Assembly: GCA_948474755.1 (NCBI GenBank)
Contig: CAOLHI010001278.1
Location: forward strand, 186,001 to 250,000
Length of the DNA stretch: 64,000 bases
Reading direction: 5' to 3'
Origin: Ctenosaura bakeri
Taxonomy: Eukaryota > Chordata > Lepidosauria > Squamata > Iguanidae
Shown here: piece by piece, positions 56,826 to 64,000 of the stretch
Numbering within the stretch: the first letter of the stretch is position 1
Layout of the letters: every line of letters begins with the position of its first letter
Notes under the pieces: generated by a model
The model's database searches: none
Told to the model about the DNA's origin: nothing
The model's input: only the letters and a program-made list of their open reading frames with translations
Made by a program: the position numbers and the translations under genes

Positions 56826-57868
56826 ATGCAACTCATTTCAGCATAGTAGGAAAAAAACAAAAAAAAAAACACAAAAGCATAGTAGGAAAGGCCATGATGA
56901 GATTATTTGTGTGCCTCTTAGGGATTTAAATTTTACTCATTTCATTCTTGCACATCAGAATGAAAAAAATTTCTAACATTTTCTTTTCAGAGAGTGAGAA
57001 AAGGAAAACATTTGGGCACACCTCAAGGGTTTTGCCACTTTCACTGAGGCCTCCCCCCTTTTTTTTGGCAAGAATTTTGTTTCTACAGATAAGGTCTCTT
57101 TTGCGTAAAGTACAATGGGTATTGTGTCCACAACTCTTGTGCTCTTTTATGTGAAAAAACATTTTTTCCATGCAAAATCCACTAAAAGCAAGAAAAGAAC
57201 ATGGGGGGGGAAGCAGTTGACAATTATTTCTGCCAAATATTGAGCCACCTTTTCTTTCTGGGGGCAAGAAAATGTGTAAATATTCTTTATGTCTCTAGTG
57301 CTTCCTCAGTTTGCCGCTTTCTGCCAGACAATCTCAACGCTGTTGCCCTCTTATTTTTTGTGATTATTTCTGTTTAAACTGGACTTGGAACGGGACAGCC
57401 CTCAGACAGACAGAAGGCATAGGGAGAACACTATCTTTTCAAGACGGAGAAGACCATCTTTGGAAAACCATTCTCCCTAACAAAAGAAGGCAGTTGGCAA
57501 CTATACTAGGACTATTAAGACTTGAAGTTGAGGATAGTTACTACTATTTATTAAACTTTTCACTGTAGAAGTCTCCAGGGCACAAATCTCTTGCTTGCAT
57601 TCTCTGTTCTTTGTTAAGCAGAGTCCCCTTAGAAGAGAATATGTATACTGCTAGAAGGCACTAATATTTTCATTACTGTGCAGGTTACTAAATTTGTTCT
57701 GGCTGCTAGAAAATTAAAAGCCAGGCATCAAAAATGTAGCAGTTAAATAAAATTTAAAGATTTTTGTACCTGTGTTCTAAATGAAGATAGGGTTGATTTG
57801 TCTTCTGTACTAGGAGGGAAAGTTTTATTGTAAATCTTACTTTTAATAACTGTAAACATTTTAGGTAA
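56826..57868. other. No gene recognised
   Basis: Poly-A tract near 56851-56870 and AT-rich non-coding sequence; opposing 113- and 68-codon frames at 56926-57267 lack domains. Confidence 0.4.
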
Positions 57869-58177
57869 AATCATGGAATCTTAGTGTTGGAAGCAGCCAT
57901 AAGGGCTACCTGGATCATTCACAGCCATAGATGAATCTACACCTCAAATGTTTTTGAAAGATGCCCATTTAACCTCTGTTTGAAGGCATCCAAAGAAGGA
58001 CAGTCAGTTCTTACAGTAAAGAGGTTCATCCGAATGTTTAATGAATCTCCATTGGTTTGTGCTCTAGTCTCTGGAGCAGCAGAAAACAAGGTCACAGCAT
58101 CTTCTGTGTGGCATCCCTTCAGTTATATTCAGTCATCCACTCTCGTAGTTAAACATACTCAGCTTCTTAAGTTGTTC

Positions 58178-58240
58178 TTCATAATTTTATTTAGTTATTG
58201 AATTTATAACCCCACTTTGCTCCCGAGATGAGATTCAAGG
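58178..58240 (-). mobile_element. LINE/SINE 3'-tail scrap
   Basis: ATTTTATTTAGTTATTGAAT followed by TTTGCTCCCGAGATGAGATT is the reverse of the common squamate 3' end ... CTTGAGTCNC ... GGGNTATAAAT. It sits between two CR1 pieces. Confidence 0.55.
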
Positions 58241-58244
58241 CTTG

Positions 58245-58447
58245 GGTCATTTCTGCACTACACTGTTAATAGTGTTATTATTCCACTTTCAACATCCTGT
58301 GGAATCCTGGGGCTTTCAGTTTAGGGAGGGGCATTTAGAACTCTCAATCAGAGAGCCCTTTGGCTTCATTAAACTACAAACCTCAGAATTCCACAGGATG
58401 CTGAAAGTAGAATAATAACACCATTAGAGTGTAGCGTGGAAATGGGC
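58245..58447. mobile_element. Palindromic MITE inside CR1
   Basis: TIRs GGTCATTTCTGCACTACACT and GTGGAAATGGGC; inner blocks match the family. Confidence 0.85.
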
Positions 58448-58479
58448 TCTGTTTCCTGACTGTCAGTCATCTTGGTTGC

Positions 58480-58699
58480 TATAAAGTGAAAAGCTTTCAC
58501 AGCCAGAATCCATAGGTTGTTATGGATTTTCCAAGCTTTGAGACCACGTTCTATTAGTATTTTCTCCTGACATTTCACCTGCATTTGTGGCTGGCATCTC
58601 CAGAGGATCATCTGAAGATGCCAGTCACAGATGCAGGTGAAACATCAGGAGAAAATACTAATAGAACACGACCTCAAAGCCCGGAAAACCCACAACAAC
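58480..58699. mobile_element. Foldback element with 13-bp target duplication
   Basis: Arms 58516-58606 and 58611-58699 are about 90-bp inverted copies (TTCTATTAGTATTTTCTCCT and its inverse; GTTGTTATGGATTTTCC versus GGAAAACCCACAACAAC). The target TCATCTTGGTTGC is duplicated exactly at 58467-58479 and 58700-58712. I recognise the sequence type as abundant in squamates; its class (Penelope-like or other) is not certain. The long duplication argues for a retroposition-type insertion. Confidence 0.85.
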
Positions 58700-58830
58700 T
58701 CATCTTGGTTGCCTTTCTCTGGACATGTTCTAGCTTGTCAGTATCACCAAACCATGGTGCCCAGAACTGGACACAGTATTCTATATGAAGTCTGACCAAA
58801 GTAGGTTTGTTCTTTTAGAATCTGTATTTT

Positions 58831-59080
58831 GTATTCTTATACACATTCTGTTTATTATTTCAATGTAAATTGGAATTGTTATGGCCCATAGATGTAAATC
58901 ATAAAGTTACATTTTCAGTTGCAGTTATCTGTCTTGTTCAAATGTCCATTCTTGCAATGACATTTGTTATGATTGTAGAGTTGCTGTGGTTGAAAAAGCA
59001 GTCCAAAAAGCTAACTAAACTAAATAAAGCTAAAAATGAGGGAGGTATTTAAAAGATTATACAGAATAAAGTGAGTGTAG
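58831..59080. other. No gene recognised
   Basis: Short AT-rich interval. Confidence 0.4.
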
Positions 59081-59082
59081 GC

Positions 59083-59301
59083 TTCTTTGTGTGGTACAAT
59101 GGTTTGAACACTGGCCTATGATTCTGGAAACTAGGGTCTGAATCCTTGCCCAGCCATGGAAACCTACTGGGTGACTTTAAGCAAGTCGCACTCTCTCAGC
59201 CTCAGATGGAGGCAAAGACAACCCCCCAAAAAAGTCATGCCAAGAAGACCCTCATAATAAGTTCACCTTAGGCTCACTGTAAGTCAGAAACAACTTAAAG
59301 G
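59083..59301 (+). mobile_element. tRNA-derived SINE with BovB-like tail
   Basis: TGTGTGGTACAATGGTTTGA (A box), TAGGGTCTGAATCCTTGCCC (B box), CAGCCATGGAAACC, GCACTCTCTCAGCCTCAG, GCCAAGAAGACCCTC and tail GTAAGTCAGAAACAACTTAA. Confidence 0.9.
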
Positions 59302-60411
59302 CAAAGCCCTCTCTGAAAATCATAGCGTTTTTGGACAGTGAGCTGAAAAGTTTGTGGACATTGTCTCTTTGGAGTAATAGGAGAGTTTCAGAAACAAGTC
59401 CATTTAATTACAGTAATTCTTTAATCCTATCCACCCTTGGGAGAAAGTTTTACTGAACTTAATGGGAATTTTTTATTTGAATATATAAGACCAGGATTGC
59501 AGTCGTGGATAGGATAAGAAAGTTTTCTATGTTTCTTGCAGAACGGAATAGAGCAGCTCCAATTTTAAAAATAATATTCTGTAAAAAGTGGTTTATGTTT
59601 CTATTTGCTTGGGGAAAAAAACCTGTTTCAGTTATATAAATTATGTTTCTCCTCTAGCCAATGCAACTTAAGTGCCTTTCCCAGTAAAAGTATTCTCCTA
59701 TTGTTCTTGGAATTTGTTTGACATGGTTTCGCCTTTAGAAGGAGATTTTGGAAGGGAACTGGCTTGATGAATATGCACGCACATGCTTACAGTTTTCCCA
59801 CCTGATGGTTTTATGAAAGCCAGTAACTCACCTACACAGTCTCAGCATTGTTTCTGGCAAGGCAGTTAACCTTTGACAGTAAAATATGTGTTTGGGGAGC
59901 AGGAGGCATTATGGCTTGAATTTGTCAGAGGTGAGAGCTATAAAACATCCTGCTTTCTTCTGTATTAAGGCTCTGCTCATGCTTCCAAAAAGAAATTGGA
60001 CCAGCTGATGCATTTGGAACAAAAGTGATAGAAATAATGAGCAGCTAAAGGGCTTTTCCACCCAACACAGGAAACTGGGAATGAAGAAGTGTGATTGGAC
60101 ACTGCAAAAAAGGAAGTGGAGATGATATGCTTCTTGTTTCTTGTGCTTCCACTGTGAGGCACAAAGGAACAATTGCCTATCATTTCATAGGTAGTGTGTA
60201 AGGCATGGCTATGAACATTACAGATTGCTGAAAAACCTTCTTGTGATCACTTAGCTCTTACAGTCATAACATATAATACCACCCATACCACAGTTCTGGA
60301 ACATTCTCTGTTGAAGTCTGGGGCTACTACCACCTTATCCGCAAGGTGATCAGTGCTGGTACAGAAAACGGAGACATGATGGCTAGAAGGAACCTCCTTC
60401 TGTCAGTGGCA
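59302..60411. other. No gene recognised
   Basis: Non-coding; two overlapping minus frames at 59909-60183 without recognised domains. Confidence 0.4.
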
Positions 60412-60474
60412 CTTTGTTGTTGTGTTCCTTCAAGTCACTTCAGAGTTATGACAACCCTTAGGTGAAACTACCAG

Positions 60475-60491
60475 ATAGATAGATAGATAGA
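60475..60491. repeat. (GATA)n tract inside SINE
   Basis: About four GATA units interrupt the SINE body. Confidence 0.85.
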
Positions 60492-60537
60492 GATATCTAT
60501 TCAGAGAGGATTTGGCTTTGCCTTCCTCTGAGACTGG

Positions 60538-60642
60538 GGCCATTTCTGCACTAGACTGTTATAGTGCTATTATTCCACTTTCAACATTCTATGGAATCCT
60601 GGGGTTTGCAGTTTAGTGAAGATCCTTTGTGTGGAAATGGCC
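60538..60642. mobile_element. Deleted palindromic MITE inside SINE
   Basis: 105-bp copy: GGCCATTTCTGCACTAGACT to GTGTGGAAATGGCC, lacking most of the right arm's inner part. Right flank TGA, left TGG. Confidence 0.88.
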
Positions 60643-60705
60643 TGAGAGAATGTGACTTGCCCAAGGGTACCCAGTGTCTGAGCAGGGATTTGAATCCTAG
60701 TCTAA

Positions 60706-61290
60706 AGAAGTCTTAAATAAATAAATATTTGAATATTTAAATCTAAATTTAAATATTTAAATCTTGAGTTAAGTCTTGGGGATCCCTGACAACAAATGAT
60801 ATTTATAGGTTGTCACCAACAAAGAAAAGGATAAGAACCACTGGCCTAGGATTTTTTGGGGGGCTGTGCGTGTGTCTGCTTCCATACCATCAAAAAGATT
60901 AAGATCAAAGTTTATTCTGGGGTTTCTCTTTGGGCTATCATTGTTACTAGAGGCACAGGTGGTCTGGTGACATGTACCACCACCTATCAGATTAATAGAT
61001 ATGTTAGCTATGACCTTATTGGTTAGAGATACTATTGCAACTTTTACTCCCAATATCCTCTATCTGGGGCTGGCTTAGAAACAAACTGTGGAAATTTCAT
61101 ATATTTTAAAAAAGGACAACTAGACTGCTTATGAGGATTGGCTAAGATGACAAAATTATGAAATTTGCTGTCTCCACTGGGTGCTATTTCATTTTTAAAC
61201 CCTATTTCAAACATGTCTTGAGGCCTATGTTTTTGAATGAATGTCTTCCCATGTTTCTACTTAGATCTTAAGGTCATCATTTCTAGGATG
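60706..61290. other. No gene recognised
   Basis: AT-rich non-coding sequence with AAATATTT-type repeats at 60718-60765. Confidence 0.4.
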
Positions 61291-61745
61291 TCATACCCTG
61301 CTTCCAGAACATGGACTCTGACTCAGAGTCTGAAACAGGGATATACCAGAGGCTGAAACAAGAAGCATGCCAGGACCTGCTGTAGAAGAAGAGGTTATAG
61401 TGCCACAAACTGTGCCAGTTCCAGCAGAGAGCCCTGCCCCTTCAGACACAGAAGATAGCTTCCCAATACCTACCTTTGCCAAGTGCAGACAACAAAGAGA
61501 TAGTCTACGTTGATCCCAGAGAATTTATAATTGCCAACAATTACTCAGGCAACAGCTATTCTAGAATAGCTGTCACCCTTCTCCTCTAGGAGTTGTTAGA
61601 GCTTATCTAACCTCTCTGTTTACTGGATGCCTTGCTGACTCTGGATAACCCTAACTGACTTTAGACTTGTTGCCTTTGAACTCTGATGATTTTGAGCTTG
61701 TGCTTAATGAATGAAAGTAAGTAATGAGCTGGGAGCTATTCAGTT
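61291..61745 (+). mobile_element. Possible LTR-like element
   Basis: Layout resembles 51105-51678: an acidic, coding-like stretch (GTGCCACAAACTGTGCCAG, GAGAGCCCTGCCCCTTCAG) followed by leader-like sequence and GACTTTAGACTTG, then L2-like sequence. Similarity is weak. Confidence 0.3.
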
Positions 61746-61799
61746 TGTTTTGTTTGAATTATCAGCTGTGCTGCTGGGATTGAGATAGGACATAAGTGC

Positions 61800-62236
61800 T
61801 CCAACCTAGGAGGTGAGGAAGGTGGCTACAAGAGAAAGGGTCCTTTCAGTGGTGACACCTGAAAAAAGGAATTTCTTCTCCCAGTAATCCATGTGGACCT
61901 CACATACAAACTCTGACTGCCTATTCATCTGGACTGGTCAGATTCCTGTGTTATACCCTATTTGTGGATAGAGAGCTTATGTAGCATCCATACTACAATC
62001 TTTTGGACAACATTTTCCTGGGATTTTAGGAACTGTTCTAGATCTTAGCACACATCTGTTTTGTTCTGGGGTTCATTTTATTATTATGTGCTACAGTGTT
62101 GCCGCTGTTTTAAGCTTGGTTTTATTATGTGCGATTTCCATTCATAGATCAATTGATTGTATTATATATTTTAATGTATTACACACTGCCTGGAGCACAT
62201 ATTAGTGAGCCTAAAAGTGCAAAATAAAAAATTAAA
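61800..62236 (+). mobile_element. L2 LINE 3' end
   Basis: GGTGGCTACAAGAGAAAGGG, TTCAGTGGTGACACCTG and the end CACTGCCTGGAGCACAT then AAAATAAAAAATTAAAT parallel the second L2 piece at 51679-52037. Confidence 0.6.
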
Positions 62237-62720
62237 TTTCCAGAAAGTCTAGAACAGTTTCTAATTTCACAAAAACTCCCTCCTGCTTTTAACATTTTAA
62301 TGTCATCATAATGTTTTCTCAGGTAATGCTGGTTTATATTCACAATTGTCATGTTTAAGTTCCCTACATTGTACTAATATTTCTTCAAAGTTAGTGCCTT
62401 TAAAGTTTAATTACCATTAAACTGGTAATCATGTGAAATATGACAAACAAAAGAAGAAATAAATAAAAATGTTCCCAGGATTAAATTAAAAAAAAAAAAG
62501 CCAATGCATTTTAAGAGTCTAGCTTTTGATTCCTTCCCCACCCCAACTCTTTTTAATAAATTGAGTTACAAACTTTAGAAAAGTTAATTTTTGGGGGATT
62601 GACATTTGAGTGATTTTTCCCTGCTAGACAGCATTATGTGTGAGAGTGACTTATTTTTCTTAGACTGAACCTTACCTTAGAAACTAAAGAAAGAGAGTAA
62701 ATGAATCAATAAATCTGGAA
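62237..62720. other. No gene recognised
   Basis: AT-rich sequence with a poly-A run near 62488-62499. Confidence 0.4.
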
Positions 62721-62724
62721 ATAC

Positions 62725-63117
62725 CAGCATAGGAAGAAAGTAGGTATTTAAAACTGCAGAGACAAATTAAGAACATTTCTGCTCAAGAATCCAGCTCTGA
62801 ACACAGTGTTGAGGAAGCTCTGCAGAATTCATTAACACGGAGAATGTTCACCATAGACAGTGTATAGGTTGCTGAACCAGACCCTAAATTTTTCCCAGGG
62901 TGCATCTTTTCCACAGCTCATTGCGTGATGTCAGTGAAAAAACTTTCCCTAAACTTCCTGAAACAGTTACAAATGAATCACCAGAGACTGACCAGGACAC
63001 ACACGGAATATCTGGGGTGTCTGCCAAAGAGCATTCTTTTCTGGAGTCTGGTATCTCAATCTGTGTTTTATTTTTCTTAATTGGTATTACACAGTTTTTA
63101 AAGATTTACAAGCAGTG
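62725..63117 (+). pseudogene. Unrecognised coding-like stretch, possibly a broken retrocopy or 3' exon
   Basis: Two frames in succession read like protein. The first, 62736-62867, gives 44 sense codons including IKNISAQESSSEHSVEEAL and ends at TAG. The second, 62900-63118, gives 72 codons starting MHLFHSSLRDV and ending with a 16-20-residue hydrophobic segment (ICVLFFLIGITQFL) and a short basic tail before TGA. A C-terminal tail anchor is the natural reading of the end. An intervening stop and frame change mean that, if ever one gene, it is now broken or spliced. I recognise no family, and chance is possible. Confidence 0.25.
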
Positions 63118-63183
63118 AGCTGAATAGCCAAAGTTAAAACTGATAGGAAGTATTTTATCATGTTGATGTAATTCCTTGAGACC

Positions 63184-63393
63184 CATTGTGGTGAAGTGGT
63201 TTGAGCTTTGGGCTACTACTGTGGAGTGCAGGGTTAAAACCCTGCTCAGCCATGGACAGCCATTGGGTGACCTGGGCAAATCACACTGTCTCAGCCTCAG
63301 AGGAAGACAAAGGCAGACCCCCTCCAAACAAATCTTGCTAAGATTTCACCTTGCGGTTGCCAGAAGTTGGAAATGATGTGAAAGCTTCACAAC
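63184..63393 (+). mobile_element. tRNA-derived SINE with BovB-like tail
   Basis: TTGTGGTGAAGTGGTTTGAG (A box), GGGTTAAAACCCTGCTC (B box region), CAGCCATGGACAGCC, GTCTCAGCCTCAGAGGAAG and tail CCAGAAGTTGGAAATGATG. Confidence 0.88.
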
Positions 63394-63394
63394 A

Positions 63395-64000
63395 ATACAA
63401 TTACTTCCCCATCAGTTCATACTATTTCTACAAGGAAAAAAAAGCACTTCTTTAATCACACATGATTGAAAAAAATTCATTCTTCTCCAAAAAGCAACTC
63501 TCCGATCCACTTTAAAGATTAAATCTTATCAGTGGTTTGTATAATGAAGCATTTCATAATTAAGGCTTTAATCTGCTGAACAAAACTATTAGAACACAGG
63601 AGGCAACCAGCCCCTTTGTAATTAAAGGGAATTTTTCTATTGACTTCATTAGAAGAAGGGCTGTGCCCACAGACTGAATGTTATTGTTTTCCTAGGTTTT
63701 TTTTTTAAGTTGTTCTTAAGCTGGACACTTTCATCTTGCAGAAAAAAATGCCTTAAGTCTGACTGAAGGTACACCACCATTTTCCTTTCTTTTCACTTTT
63801 CCTTGCCTTACACTCCTTAGAGGAAAAGTAGGAGAGAAGCTGCTCACTTTTATGAGGACCAAAAAAAGAAAAAAAAAAAGCAAAATCAGAATGTGCTCCG
63901 AATCCACATTACAGTGTCCTTCCAAAACTCACTAGCTCTCTGCCCTTGGTCCCTAGTGTGTCCTGCTTTACAGAGGAAAGTCTTCTATTTTAAGGAGCTA
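63395..64000. other. No gene recognised; possible conserved segment at 63440-63720
   Basis: Repeat-free, with several TAATTA/ATTAAG motifs (CATAATTAAGGCTTTAATC, TTTGTAATTAAAGG). No exon signature. Confidence 0.35.

Larger units (their letters stand above)
57869..58830 (-). mobile_element. CR1 LINE 3' fragment with several nested insertions
   Basis: CR1 on the minus strand: 57869-58177 (ATCATGGAATCTTAGTGTTG, CTCTGGAGCAGCAGAAAAC, CTTCTTAAGTTGTTCTTCAT), a scrap at 58241-58244, then 58448-58479, and 58713 to about 58830 (CTTTCTCTGGACATGTTCTA, AACTGGACACAGTATTCTA). Between these lie a LINE/SINE tail scrap (58178-58240), a MITE and a foldback element. Confidence 0.78.
60412..60705 (-). mobile_element. 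tRNA-derived SINE split by a MITE
   Basis: Pieces 60412-60537 (GTTGTTGTGTTCCTTCAAGT, GCCTTCCTCTGAGACTG) and 60643-60705 (TGAGAGAATGTGACTTGCCC, GATTTGAATCCTAGTC) are consecutive parts of the SINE. A GATA microsatellite (60475-60491) lies in the first piece. Confidence 0.87.

Noticed and set aside
58612..58643. Hammerhead-ribozyme-like core (CTGAAGA ... GAAAC) in the foldback element
   Set aside because: A stem III could form with the left arm, but the bases around the would-be cleavage site and before CTGAAGA do not pair to make stem I, and stem II lacks a closing pair next to the core. The match is probably superficial.
1..64000. CRISPR arrays, operons, riboswitches or prophage-like modules
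   Set aside because: Nothing of bacterial type is present; base composition and repeats are vertebrate throughout.

Overview
This is vertebrate nuclear DNA from which I could recognise no host exon. The background is AT-rich and CpG-poor, there are no bacterial-type operons, and nearly all the recognisable content is transposable elements. The mix points to a squamate reptile, probably a lizard: CR1, L2, L1 and BovB/RTE LINE fragments together; tRNA-headed and 5S-rRNA-headed SINEs that share a BovB-like tail; solo LTRs; hAT-, Tigger-like and PIF/Harbinger-like non-autonomous DNA elements; and a long foldback repeat. I cannot name the species or the host gene. The window could be an intergenic desert or a large intron.

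Layout. Positions 1-9000 hold single-copy-looking sequence, two copies of a 360-bp terminal-inverted-repeat family, one palindromic MITE and two 5S-headed SINEs. At 10337-11449 a hAT-type element contains a solo LTR. At 14500-16280 an L1 3' end is split by a second solo LTR of the same family. At 21566-23115 a CR1 fragment is split by an LTR-like element. From 27400 to 31200 there are several palindromic MITEs and 5S SINEs. At 34348-35371 a MITE is split by a third solo LTR, with both sets of target duplications intact. The stretch 36800-45250 holds SINEs, hAT and Tigger-like elements, GC-rich TIR elements and a 5'-truncated CR1 with an unbroken 359-codon reverse-transcriptase reading frame, the only long coding sequence here. 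Further on are BovB and L2 3' ends, more MITEs, a CpG-rich TIR element (47834-48291), a CR1 fragment hit by several later insertions (57869-58830), and more SINEs.

How the parts relate. The reverse transcriptase at 42706-43785 is a LINE protein fragment without its N-terminal part. The SINEs carry tails like those of the BovB copies and were probably mobilised by BovB machinery. About sixteen short MITEs and several longer GC-rich elements share a GGCC-(A)-TTTYYGCAC-like terminus, several with 3-bp target duplications, suggesting one transposase source. Four GC-rich elements also carry a consensus-like 5' splice donor.

I found no CRISPR, RNA gene or convincing novel gene system. The items most worth checking are the splice-donor-bearing TIR elements, the nested insertions with intact duplications, the foldback with a 13-bp duplication, two unexplained coding-like stretches (26155-26712 minus, 62725-63117 plus), and several segments that could be conserved non-coding elements. 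All family assignments are from memory and sequence reading, not from a database search.
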